From positions 119,051,997 to 119,115,996 of the forward strand of contig NC_089824.1 in NCBI RefSeq assembly GCF_035046505.1: 64,000 bases of DNA, in the 5' to 3' direction. The notes below the pieces were generated by a model, which was not told where the DNA came from, ran no database searches, and worked only from the letters and a program-made list of their open reading frames with translations. The stretch is from Tiliqua scincoides. Lineage: Eukaryota > Chordata > Lepidosauria > Squamata > Scincidae. This document shows, in pieces, positions 43,337 through 54,389 of the stretch. The position numbers and the translations under genes are program-made. Every line of letters starts with the position of its first letter. Positions within the stretch are counted from its first letter, which is position 1.

Positions 43337-45060
43337 GTGAGTAGGTGGCCCCACGGGGCGATGGGGCTCCCGGTAAAATGTTTTCTGTTGGGCCCTGTAG
43401 CTTGTAAGGTCAGGCCTGGCTGGGATCCCAGGTGCAAAGCTCTTCACTGGGCCTTCCATGGTGCCCCTTGCTTTCCCTCTGATGACACATCAGGTGGTAA
43501 ACATTGGGTGCCACCACAGCCAGTGGTACTGAAGGTCCAGAAGTCAGCCTGGTCGGATAGAATCTCTGCATGTTAACTTGGCCAGTGCTCAACCTGGCTA
43601 ACCCCTGACACCACACCATGAGTAGCTTGCACCTTATATTAAGATTATATTAAGGAGGCGAGTAAAACACCAGCACAGCAAGGAATGGATGCAAGCAAAT
43701 GCCTTTTACATAGCAGGGCTTTGGTACAGATGGGACTCTAAACCAGAGCTAGAAGATAATATTTTCATTTCATTTTTTAAAAGAACATATTATGTGTTGT
43801 TTTCTCGTACCGTGCCATCTCAAGGGACAGCCACAGATGATGAATAGCTGGTGCCTCCAAGAAAGAAATCTGTTGGTTTTGCTATTTGGACTTTTGCTAT
43901 TGTAGTCATGTTGCTGAAGCAAAAGCAGAGGGCAGCTACTCATCCTGCATTTGGTCCTTTGAAGATACCTGAGCACAAAATCCATGAAAGGTGCATGTAG
44001 GTGTAAATCACAGCTTTCTGTTTAGTGCACACATGTGCCTTTTCTAAGGGGTACACATGTCTTCTATACTTCAGGATTGACTTTATTGTAGAGATGGGTA
44101 ACATTCCCGTTTCCCCCCACCCCTACCCCCTGATACCAGCTTGGGTTGGACAATCTGCAGTTTTTAACACCCCACAATATCTGCTGGCCTTCTCACTCTG
44201 TCTAATGATAGGGTCAGATCTGTTCAGTGCTTCAATGTACTGTGTCAGAATTTCTATGATTATAAATTGCGCACACTTCTAGGTTGTACCTCCATGGGTA
44301 TAATGTGTCTAAACCAAGTGCCATTGTTTTTTAGCAGCATCAGCCTGCCAGAGTAAAGTCAAGCGTTGAATGCAGGCATGTTTCTGCACAAAATTACCAT
44401 TGGTGCAGCGCCAAGTGTTATTATTCTGTAATTTTACAGCCAGTGTTTACCACAGCATTTGATGTGTGGGAGCTCCAGCTTTTATGTACACTAGTGATTG
44501 CAATATTTCATGCAGACACAGCTAATGTAAGGTCTTTTAGAAATGGTTTCCCTGAACAATCCCTTTGTTTTCATTAAATTCATACACTCTTCCCCCCCCC
44601 CCCGACTTGTAACAGAAATTGCTGCATCTGATGCCCATTAATTGTAGATGCAAAATGATTGGGGGAATGGAAAGAGATGGTTCTGATCATTTTGTTCACA
44701 CATCAACTATGTACAAGGAAAACTGTTCATTTATTCTCTGTGTTTTCCCATTACACATCAGGTGCAGCACCTGGAACCAAACCGAAGAAGCCATTTATCA
44801 CGGCGTGTAATTGCTTTTGCAGCGCATTTGACTCAAACAGTTCATTAGTCTGGTGCTTGGAAAACAAAAGCAAAAAAAAAAAAATCCTGCTTTTAATATG
44901 CCTAAATGTTATAGATTTACTCTCTTGATTATGAAAGATAACACAAACATGGTATTGGGCTGTTATCTGGACAGTAAACAACACAATGCTCAACTTAAAC
45001 AAATGGATGCATACATTTCCATGGGGCCAACCACTACCCAAACAGGCAATCAATTAACCT

Positions 45061-45147
45061 GAGAGTACCTGTAAGAATTCATATACAAGCCAGAGAGCAC
45101 TGGTCTGTTACAGGAGAGTACCTTTAAGAATTCATATATAAGCCAGA
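45061..45147. repeat. short tandem duplication, 53-bp period
   Basis: GAGAGTACCTGTAAGAATTC with ATATACAAGCCAGA at 45061-45094 recurs at 45114-45147 with two differences. Confidence 0.9.
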
Positions 45148-46251
45148 ACTGCCAAAATGGGTTGATGGGAGTTGGTCTTTTCCACCACCATAGTGCCAAC
45201 TAAAAATATCATGCTTTCGAAAATGCAAATGACCATCATCTAACAGTGGAATCAGATACTGCACCAGGAAGAGATGACAACCCACAATGCTTTGTTGGAA
45301 AGTAGTCCTGTTTACACATTGAACAGAGCTACATTAGGTATTTAAATGTGCAAGTCTATAATGTATTAAACTGCAAAATGGTGTTTTTGAGGTACTTGTG
45401 ACTATTCCTTCAGCTACCTTATTCAGGTGCTAGGTTTGGGCCACTGTGCCCTGAAAAGGCCTCTCCTGTTAAGGGGTCCAAGTCCAACGGCAAATAAGAA
45501 GCTAGGATTCCCCCCACTGCTATTAGTTGAAGAAGTTGTTGTTATGCATTTTGTCAGAGCTGAAGTATTTGTAGGAGTGACTCTCTGAGTCAGGTTTTTC
45601 AAATGTAGTAGCTAGAATTCTGCTCCAAAGTTCTGATTGGCTATAATCACGTATTGCAAGACTATTCCTTCCTTGGTCATGTTGTTGTTGAAAAAGGAAG
45701 ACCCTCATCTACCTTAGGAAATAGGATTCCCATTGGCTGGTATTCCAAGTGAGTAGGCTACCTGTTTAGGTTGAAGCTATGAAGAGTAGAACAGTTAACA
45801 AATCTTCATTGTTACGTCCTGATGGACTCATGTGGTATTGCGAGCATCTCAATTTTTATGTTACAAATGAGTACACATAGGATTGCTGACCAGTATGCTG
45901 CATCTGTGGATTACTTGTGACTGTAAGTAAGACCAAAACAACACAAATTGGTTTAGTGCACCTTGACTTCAGGATGGAAGCGAGGACTTCTGAGTTTAAG
46001 AGAGATCTTTGGGAGTTTTTGTTTATGCCTCTGCTTTTTTAAAATTTAACTAAATATTATTGTTTCCCCCTGTTTGGTAGGGTGAAGACTCCCATGTAGA
46101 TTGTGTCCTGGTTTTCTTGGGAAGTTGGGTCAGGGGCTTGAGTCAGAATTCAGTTATAGAAAATAACCCCAAGACAGAGAACTTAACTCTAGGGCTATGG
46201 AACCTTTTCTCACCTCCATCTTCTTCAGGATGCGCAGATATCCCATGAAAG

Positions 46252-46400
46252 ACACCTTGGGCCAATCACTATCTCTCAGCCTAACTTACCTCGCAGAGTT
46301 ATTGTGAGAATAAAATCATATGACAAAACAAGATCTGTATCCCTGAGATCCTTGCAGGAAAGAAAAGATATAAATGAGAAACAGTAATGGTAATAATTTG
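46252..46400 (+). mobile_element. tRNA-type SINE 3' fragment
   Basis: CACCTTGGGCCAATCACTAT, CTCTCAGCCTAACTTACCTC, TTATTGTGAGAATAAAAT and later AAAGATATAAATGAGAAACA follow the body and tail of the SINE at 62668. The tRNA-related head is missing. Confidence 0.75.
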
Positions 46401-47474
46401 GAAGCAAGGTAATAAACATGGCTTCAAGAAACTCCAGGCGAAACAAATGGTACACCCCAAAGGATTTTTGAGGATCAAGAGTGAGGAAATGCACGTTTGT
46501 TTCTTTACATCATTAATATGAAAAGTGTTCCTATAAAGCCCTCAAGTGAAAAGTGACCAATTTGAATTTTAGGTCCAAATCCCTGTTTCTAAACCAGTTC
46601 TGGAGATTTGGATGCCCTCAATATTTACCATACATTTTGGAAGTGGAAGCTTCCTAGTGGCAGTGGCTCAGGTGATGACCAGAAATGGAGGAAATGAGGA
46701 GAAGGTTATGGACAGTGAGTGGGGATAGGGAGAATTGGTGAGGGGCCAAACCAGCCTAGATCCTCTCATATTCTCACCTGCAGCACTGCAAAACTGCTAG
46801 AGCGACTGAATGGTGGGGCATGGTGTTGGCTGATCAAATGTAGGGAGACATTGCCCAGTACAGTTTCTCCCTCTTTCCTTGGGGGAGACAAAGAAGCACT
46901 ATTGAGCACTATTTCTGTACAGGCATTGCTTAGACCTGAGATGGTCAGTCTTAGGTGGCCCAGAGGCTACTTCTGGCCTTTGAAGGCACTTGATCTGGCC
47001 TGTAGCAGTCCTATCCATTTTCAGGCCAAAGTGTGTTGAACTATTTTGCTCTCAGTTTTGTTGGCAAGGGAAAGAAGCAGTGTGCGTGAACAGGTGTGTT
47101 ACTTTCACAGAGAGTTCATTGTTGCACTAGCACCATGTTGTTGTGGTGTTGTTTAACAAAGCAATGTGCATGATTGTGTTACGGTTACGCAGCGATAGGA
47201 TGAGCACATTGCACTGTTGTTTTAGAAAAACAACAACATGTTGATAACCAGTGAGGCAGTTGCAAAGCTCTCCAGACGGCTACCATCATCCAGGCTCTCC
47301 ACTGTGCTGGGCGCAGGGCTGGACCTCTGATAGTCTTGGCCCTTGACCAGTGCCTGACTTGGGCCACCTTCCTGCTGCCCCCTGAATAGAACTTTCCTCC
47401 ATGAATTTGTCTCATCCCTGTGAAAGCAGGCACCCAAGACTTCCATGGTACTTGAAATGCATTATCCATTAGGG

Positions 47475-47917
47475 CAGCGGTTTTCAAACACTCAGGGAGA
47501 GTTTGAGCCGCTCTAAGTTCTTGCGGGGGCTCAGGGGAGCTGCAGGGGCTTGGCTGCATGTGCCTGAACCTCCTGCAGCCTCCTGGGGGTGCGGAGCGCC
47601 CTGCACAAACTTCTGCAGGGCTCTCCGCAGCTTCAGAAGTGAAAGTGGAGTGATCGCGCTCCACTTCCGCTTTAGCAGAGGCGGGGCGCAATCGCTCCAC
47701 TTTCGCTTTCAAAGCTGGGGAGAGTCCTGCAGGTCGTGCAGGGCTCCCAGCGCACCTGGGAGGCTGCAGGAGGCTCAGGTACTTGCAGCCAAGCCCCTGC
47801 AGCCCTCTGAGCGGTGCAATCCTAGGGATCCTTCCTGCCTCCAGGCTGCCCCTGCCCCTTAAGGTGAAAGTGGCCCACAGGCTGGGGCATCACAACGCCC
47901 CAGTTTGCAAAGCCCTG
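47475..47917. mobile_element. hAT-type foldback element, G+C-rich
   Basis: The left end CAGCGGTTTTCAAAC and right end GTTTGCAAAGCCCTG are inverted with mismatches. The flanks CATTAGGG and CATTAGGA match at 7 of 8 positions. The interior is inverted around about 47690: ACTTCCGCTTTAGC, AGGGCTCTCCGCAGC and CCTCCTGCAGCCTCC on one side face CTTTCGCTTTC, GCAGGGCTCCCAGCG and GGAGGCTGCAGGAGG on the other. Related to the elements at 11083 and 15202. Confidence 0.9.
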
Positions 47918-48501
47918 CATTAGGACATCACAACTTCTGCAGGACTTTCTTTGGCATTTAGTAGCTACCAAAAGTATTGAACTGGAAAGACTTGAAGACT
48001 CACCTTGATCATTTTTTTTAAAATACTAGCTGCAAGAAAGTGGGAAAGGAGAAAAGCATCCATGATACTCTTTAAAAAAAAAAAATTACTTTCCCAGTTC
48101 ATTATGAGCTGAGCAATTGGCATGTTCTGCAAACTAGTTGTTGGCAGCCCCTTTGCTGCTGTGCATATTTGATAGTCAAGGATGTCTGGCACTTTTGTGG
48201 CAAACGGAGCATCTGTCCTGGCAGATCTTTGCAGGAAAAATGTGATAAAGCAGACGTCTGCAACAGTGCAAAGACATTGGACTGAACGTCTCTTGGCACC
48301 CAGGGCTGCGAGAGCACTTGAAAAACTTTAGATCTTCATTTCCCCAACCCCCTTCAATAGTTTTGAATGAAGCTGTTTCATGCACTTTCTTCCAGTTGGG
48401 CAATGGCTTTGCTAAGAGCTCTGAGAGGGGCAAAAGAACCAGAACGGTTGGTTCCTGTGTTTGGACACAAGGTAAAGTTGCATTGAGACTATGATGTGAT
48501 G
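47918..48501. other. no gene recognised
   Basis: Unique-looking sequence with an A-run near 48073. Confidence 0.4.
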
Positions 48502-48655
48502 TCCTCCTCCACCTGAGAATTATAGACTATTAAATCTAGATCTTGGAAGCTAAGCAGGGTCAGGCCTGGTTAGTACTTAGACGGGAGACCACCTGGGAAT
48601 ACTGGGTGCTGTAGGATTATACCATAGCCTTTCGAGACTGAAGGTTGCCAACCCA
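48502..48655 (+). mobile_element. 5S-rRNA-derived SINE, copy 3, with TSD
   Basis: The 5S-like body (GGAAGCTAAGCAGGGTCAGG, TTAGTACTTAGACGGGAGAC) and tail (TTTCGAGACTGAAGGTTGCC) are clear; the 5' 30 bases do not match 5S. An exact 11-bp duplication, ATGATGTGATG, flanks it at 48491-48501 and 48656-48666. The odd 5' segment within the duplication may be extra transcript or template-switch sequence. Confidence 0.9.
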
Positions 48656-48860
48656 ATGATGTGATGGCCTGAAAACATAAGGGAGATGTGCTCAGTGAAG
48701 CCAAAACTGAACATGGCTGATAGCCTGGAAGATTCATGTTCTGTTGAAGATGATGTTAAATTTCCCAACAGTTTGTGGGAAATTGTTCCAATTGTGGGTT
48801 GATCTGTGTGCAATGAATGGCAGAGCAAATGTGATGATGGGACCCTTGTATATAACCAGC

Positions 48861-49275
48861 CAGATGATGGCCGGATCCCAAAGGATCTCCTCTATGGAGA
48901 ACTCGTGCAAGGAAAGCGCCCTACAGGTAGATCACAGCTGTGATACAAGGACATCTGCAAGAGGGGTCTGAAGGCCTTAGGAGTGGACCTCAACAAGTGG
49001 GAAACCCTGGCCTCTGAGCAGCCCGCTTGGAGGCAGGCTGTGCAGCATGGCCTTTCCCAGTTTGAAGAGACACTTGGCCAACAGTCTGAGGCAAAGAGGC
49101 AAAGAAGGAAGGCCCATAGCCAGGGAGACAGACCAAGGACAGACTGCACTTGCTCCCAGTGTGGAAGGGATGGTCACTCCCGAATTGGCCTTTTCAGCCA
49201 CACTAGACGCTGTTCCAGAACCACCATTCAGAGCGCGATACCATAGTCTTTCGAGACTGAAGGTTGCCAACAACA
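48861..49275 (+). mobile_element. LINE 3' end, copy 2, with TSD
   Basis: It starts within the frame at GATGATGGCCGGATCC and then follows copy 1 (40459-40860) with very few differences to the same tail. One difference makes a TGA after GRSQL. The exact 11-bp duplication ATATAACCAGC (48850-48860 and 49276-49286) sets both ends. The near identity to copy 1 suggests fairly recent activity of the family. Confidence 0.95.
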
Positions 49276-49286
49276 ATATAACCAGC

Positions 49287-49763
49287 TGTCTAAACTTTGG
49301 ATCCACCATACACAGTTGGCTGGCCACGTGTGGCCATCTGCCATGATCTTGATAATCCTTCTCTTTTACGTATTTTTCTCTGCAGGCTGGGTCCTGTAAA
49401 AGTGAAGCAGGTGACAATAAATGACAATATATGTGGAATTGGTCTGAGAAGTCATAAGTCATATGAGAGCTCTTATGACTGAGTAGTCAATAACCATAAT
49501 TACTGATTCTTTTTTACCCCATTCTTTCTCCAAGGAGCTCAGGATATCATTATCATGTATAGTTTTCCTTCCTCATTTTATATCCACCACATCCTCTTGA
49601 AGTATATTAGTTGAGAGAGAGCTGCTGGCTCAAAAATCACCAGGTGAATGTCATGATTGAGTGGAAATTTGAACCTAAGTCTTTCTCATCCTACTCTGAC
49701 ATTCTAACTAACCACTCAGTAACTCAGGTAACTATTGACTCAGTAACTAAGGTAGTAATTATA
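49287..49763. other. no gene recognised
   Basis: Unique-looking sequence with a small CTCAGTAACT direct repeat near 49713-49750. Confidence 0.4.
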
Positions 49764-49838
49764 TGCACACTTACCTGAGAGTAAGCCCCATTGAACACAA
49801 TGGGACAATTCTAAGTAAATGTATAGGATTGCACTGTA
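49764..49838. repeat. AAGCCCCATTGA palindromic module
   Basis: A clean unit: CACTTACCTGAGAGTAAGCC, CCATTGAACACAATGGGAC, then GTATAGGATTGCACTG. It directly abuts the MITE starting at 49841. Confidence 0.85.
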
Positions 49839-49840
49839 AG

Positions 49841-50714
49841 AGCCCAATCCTATCTAGCACAGGAGTGGCAGCTTTGAACACCTACCACTGGATCCTGTGC
49901 TGGATTCAAGCAGACTGGAGGTCTCACTGGGAAAGGGAACAGCCATCCCCTTACCCTGAGTAAAGTCCCTGCCTTCTCAATGGGGTTTCTTGAGTCTGTG
50001 TCAGCTGGTGGCACAGACTAAAGCAGGGGTGTCAAACTTGTTTCATATCAAGGGCCGAATAGGATTCATGATGCCTGCTGAGGGTTGAAAGTGATGTCAT
50101 TAGTAAGGAAGTGATGTCATTAAACAGGTCATAACCAAAAATAAGCACTTTTTCTCACTTAGGAACTCATTAGCTGCAAATGACAGAAGAGAAAACACAC
50201 AGATCTTGATCATATTTCAAGTCATGGGAGAGCCTAATTTTTATGTGAGCTGCCCTTTCAGCAGTGCCACCTCAGCATTGCTAAGCAGCTGAGAGCCCAA
50301 GGGTCTAATAAAAAGCTTCTGTGGGCCACATCTGGCCCCCGGGCCTTATGTTTGACACCCCTGGACTAAAGAATCTCCTTGTCAGGCTTCCAAGCCCAAC
50401 ACGGGGGATAGGATTTGGCAGAGGAGGCTGGTCCCACCCCTCCAGGGCATGTCCTTTCTCTGTTCCACCCTTCCCCTTGCCTAGAAACACCTCTTCCTGC
50501 CCTCCTGCCACCCTCCCCATACCCCTGCACCACTTGGCACTTACGTACTCTCTGCTGGCGGCCAGGGCTCTGACTGTGGAACAGACAGGGTGGTGCAGGC
50601 CTCCCTGCTGGCATTGATTACTCTTTGGGTGGTGCAAACATGCCTTGTGGCATGTTTGTGACACATAGTGCCAGCACAGCACTGGCAGTAGGGCAGCCCA
50701 GGCTAGGGCTGCCC
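49841..50714. mobile_element. CCAATCCTA-type MITE, long form, with hAT insert
   Basis: The left end AGCCCAATCCTATCTAGC resembles the family start, and the right part GTTTGTGACACATAGTGCCAG with GGCTAGGGCTGCCC its right side. Without the hAT element at 50024-50363 it is about 530 bp, like the copies at 22283 and 22744. The right boundary is approximate. Confidence 0.6.
50024..50363. mobile_element. hAT-type element, perfect 8-bp TSD
   Basis: The left end CAGGGGTGTCAAACTTG and right end TATGTTTGACACCCCTG are inverted. It is flanked by an exact 8-bp duplication, GACTAAAG (50016-50023 and 50364-50371). Both sides carry GGGCC motifs (ATCAAGGGCCGAA, GTGGGCCACATCTGGCC). Non-coding, 340 bp. It is inserted in the MITE at 49841. 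Confidence 0.96.
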
Positions 50715-52383
50715 ATATAATAATGCCCTCTGAACTGTGCCAAGGAGTCCTGGCTGAAATTATGCTTGAATGAATTGACTGGGGGAAATGAATAAAGGAA
50801 TTGCATTACCAGCTCTTCTGAATGAGACCTAGCTTTTTTGTTTGTATTACTCTGTAATGTACAATGTACACTAATAAATAACCATACTCATATGGTTGTG
50901 GATTGTGGCCATAATCATGTCATGTCAATAAAGATACTGTGGAATTTTACACGCAAGCATCTGGAGGGAGGGAGGGACGTGGATGGAGACTAAGCAAATG
51001 TGTGAGAAAAATTCCTGTCTATTTCTTATCCTGAAGATCAATGGCACCCTCCTCCCTCTCTGTGCCTTTCTCAAGCTACAATTTAACTCTGCCCCTGCAG
51101 GTTCTCTCTGTCGCAGCATCTGTGACAGCTTTTTTAAAAGACTAGTTCCAAAATATTTGTGGTATAAAATTTGTTTCATTGTAATTTGATTGTAAATTCA
51201 TTAATTTGAAATAGAATATATTGTGTCATTGATTGGAAAGAGAAAGTTAAAGAAGGAAAATGATGTAAATGGTAAAGAAAGAGAAGGAAAAAAAGGAGGA
51301 AGAAAGAAATTGGCCTAGTTGCATTTTCAAATACACAAATGTTGCATATCTTGGTGTCCTGCCAAAAAACTGCTCCACTGGGATGTCACTACAGCATATG
51401 CTGGCTTGTTGAGTAATACTTCACCCATGTGCTATCGTTTTGTTAGGTAATTGTTCTCCCCATTTCAAGCCCATGAAATGTTATTTTTTTTAAGAAGGTT
51501 TCTTTTCAGTCCACTTGTGTAACTCCCTGATGTAGAGACTAGATGGCAGTAGAGCTGTGATAAATCTACAAGCTTTAGTGAACCGGCCTAATAAAATAGA
51601 TAGCTATGCCTGCCAGAGGTTTGTAATAATAACGGGAAAAATACCAGAAGCGGAACCTTGGAAAAGTGCAAAAATTACTGACGTTTGATGGCATGGGTGG
51701 AAAATTATAGGAGGCTCATGCTTAATAGCATATGTGCTGGATATCCCTGGTCTCCATATGGGATGTCTTCAAAGGTGTTTACAGTAGTCAGAACAATATG
51801 GCATATTTAGCCATGCCTAAATAATCAGAGCAATTAAAAGTCTTATAATGATAAGATTGAATTTGTTTGCTAACCCTATGCTAGTTCCTATCATCATCCA
51901 CCTATAAATTAGCACACAGTGATGATAGGGCCAGGATACTGACTGAAATACACAGTAGCCCAGTAATTATTACTGCTGGATCCGCTTCACAAAAGTACAA
52001 ATTATTTGTTTTGCTTTTTTCCTCATTAATGGTGAAAAGGGATATACAACACTGTTGCCATTAAACAGAACCCCTCGCAAGCTCTCTCAAGCACAGCCAC
52101 TAGAGAAATGAAATGCAGCTGAATTTCTGGCTCAATTTAGTGGTTCCTGTTACTTTGCCCTGATTGTGGAGTGGCACTGTTCTGGGACATTTTTCTGACT
52201 TGTAATTCTAGAATTTGTAAAGTTGTTGCCATACTCACTCCTTTAAAAGTGTCTCACTCATGACGTTTGGGGGGTGGTAATAAATACTTACCATCCCTAA
52301 AACCTCATGAGGACCCTGGATAAAGAGTGTCTTCCCCACTTGAAATCTGGCTGCAGACATTACTTTAAAAAAAAAATAAAATA
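50715..52383. other. unique-looking sequence, possible regulatory DNA
   Basis: No gene or repeat end was recognised. The part about 51490-52200 is repeat-free with mixed composition and includes a CTCF-like site at 51535. A polypurine stretch (GAAAGAGAAGGAAAAAAAGG) lies near 51275. Confidence 0.3.
51535..51553 (+). promoter_or_regulatory. CTCF-core-like motif
   Basis: GAGACTAGATGGCAGTAG contains ACTAGATGGCAGTA, which agrees with the CTCF core ACYAGRKGGCRSYR; the upstream CC is missing. A match by eye only; occupancy is unknown. Confidence 0.3.
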
Positions 52384-52450
52384 AGAACATAAGAACAGCC
52401 CCACTGGATCAGGCCATAGGCCCATCTAGTCCAGCTTCCTGTATGTCACA
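52384..52450 (-). mobile_element. CR1 LINE 3' tip
   Basis: AGAACATAAGAACAGCCCCA followed by CCCATCTAGTCCAGCTTCCT is the reverse of the CR1 3' end (see 58671). Only about 65 bp remain. Confidence 0.9.
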
Positions 52451-52731
52451 AAGTATTACTGTCAACACTGGCACTGGTTTTTAAACTGCAACAACAAAAT
52501 GCCACTTTGCCCAAATTGGAGAAGGAAAGATTCACCTAATGTCTGGCTATCTTGGATCAACTCTGTTGGGTGAACCTGTTGCAAACTCATGGGAGAAAAC
52601 CTGATTGTTATTACCTTCAGTTTGTTTTACAGATTTATTACTATTTTAACCAGCACTGATTCATGTACAAGCCCTTGTGAAAAATAAAATCCTTAAACTG
52701 ATTAGCATTTTGTCTGAAATTAAGTGCTTAT

Positions 52732-52894
52732 GGGCCCAATCCTATCCAACTTTCCAGCACAGGTACAACCACAATGCAGCCCCAAGGCATGGAAACAAAT
52801 GTTCCCATACCTTGGGGATGCCTCTGTGATTGCCTCCCCACCACAGGATGCAGTGCGGCTGCTGCGGCACTGGAAAATCGGGTAGGATTGGTCC
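52732..52894. mobile_element. CCAATCCTA-family MITE, short form
   Basis: The left end GGGCCCAATCCTATCCAAC and right end GGGTAGGATTGGTCC are inverted. Interior phrases CACAATGCAGCCCCAAGG and CCACAGGATGCAGTGC match the family in reverse orientation. Confidence 0.83.
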
Positions 52895-52988
52895 TATGTT
52901 AGTTGAAGGATGCACTCTATTCTGCCTTTAGATAGAAAAGAATCAAACTAACAGTAAATATCTTACAGCCTAATCCTATGCAGTCGAG

Positions 52989-53808
52989 CAGTGGTGTAGC
53001 TAAGAGGGTGCAGGGGGTAGCAGTTGCACCGGTCATCAAGCTTTAGGGGGGCAACAAACTGAGCTTGACACTAGTGACCAAAATTGTGAAAATCTTGGTA
53101 TGTATGAATAATATCATCATGTTATATATCACTGGAAAGATAATTTAATGCAGAACACAAAGAAACAAACTGCACTGGAATATCTGTATCCTATCAAAAG
53201 TTATGACCAATTAACCAGAAAATGAAAACACAACTGCCTTATGGAACAAAAAGTGGATTTCTCTAACTCAAAACTGACCTATGAGACTGATTGTTCTGAG
53301 AGCCAATGACATGTTATTATGTTGACATGTTGCAATGACATGTTATGATACAGTATGAAACTAATAAGGTGTCAATATGAGTCATCTCTCATTTCCATGT
53401 ATCAAAATATAGTTACCCCTGCTAACTGGGTAAAAAGACACTTTTTCAAGTGGTGTCCCTCTTATATTTAGCAGGGGGAGAATAACCATCCCTCTTCATC
53501 CCAGCACAGTGTTTCAAACAAATCAGGGGCACACTTTTTTATTTATTTATTTAATTAAATTGGATTTTTGTCTGGGGGGGGGGTACAAATCTTCTTTGAC
53601 CCCAGGTAGCAGATAGATGCCTTAGCTCCCCCCAGTCACTTACTGGCGGGAAGAAGCAGAACAAGTGGGTGGCAAGCTGCTGGGGGGAGGAGGCAGGTTT
53701 TCCCCCAATTTTCACTTTTAAAAAAAGCTCAGGCATGACGTCACTTCTGGTGACGGGTCAACATTTTAAGCTTGGCACCGGGCTACACGATCATTAGCTA
53801 CGCTACTG
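52989..53808. mobile_element. longer hAT-like element with GTAGCTA ends
   Basis: The left end CAGTGGTGTAGCTAAGAGGG and right end TCATTAGCTACGCTACTG are inverted and resemble the CACTGGCGTAGCTA family. Flanks CAGTCGAG and GTCAAGAG do not form a clear duplication. The interior (~820 bp) is A+T-rich in the middle and G+C-rich at the right. No transposase frame was recognised. Confidence 0.65.
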
Positions 53809-54389
53809 GTCAAGAGTGTGCTCTGAGAATGCAGGGGCACCAGCTCGATATCTGTCAGATCCTATATACCATTGTCGTGGAGAGGCTGATGCAGGGGGGG
53901 TGTTAGGCTTACTTTCTTGTTCTGGCTGCTGCATTACTCAATTTGGGGCTTCACTGATCTAGCCAGCTCTATTGCTGGTGTAGTGCTTTGCAGCAGGTGG
54001 GGCATGTCTGTCTCAGGATGAGAGTTTGGGATCTATCATCTGCCGACTCTGCTTTGTCCAGCCTTCTTCCCCTTCTCTTCTCTCTTGCAGCCTCTCCACT
54101 AGTGGGGTTGAGGTGACAGTTGGGCTGCATCCCATTAACCGGCACATGGCTTTCTGTATACAGTGCAGGTATCCGTGAAATGCCTGCTGGTGGAGGGGCT
54201 ACTGCGCTGGTGTATGTGGTGCTAAGTTGATTCTTTCCATTGTTAGGTTTGAATCTGAATTTAGTTTTAGACCAGTCAGTTGCAAGACATCTGGGATCTC
54301 AGCAAATTGTTCCCAAGCCTATGCAAAGACTTGCAAGCACCCTAGTCAGTTTCAAAACGGTGGTCTGCTTATGTAGACTTGTTCTAAAG
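53809..54389. other. no gene recognised
   Basis: Unique-looking sequence, no supported frame. Confidence 0.4.

Larger units (their letters stand above)
43337..47474. other. no further gene recognised; mostly unique sequence
   Basis: The part about 44300-44860 is repeat-free and of mixed composition and could be conserved non-coding DNA. A C-run lies near 44592. Small repeats are listed separately at 45061 and 46252. Short frames have no recognisable domains. Confidence 0.35.

Noticed and set aside
52981-53816. 8-bp target duplication for the 52989 element
   Set aside because: CAGTCGAG and GTCAAGAG match at only three aligned positions.
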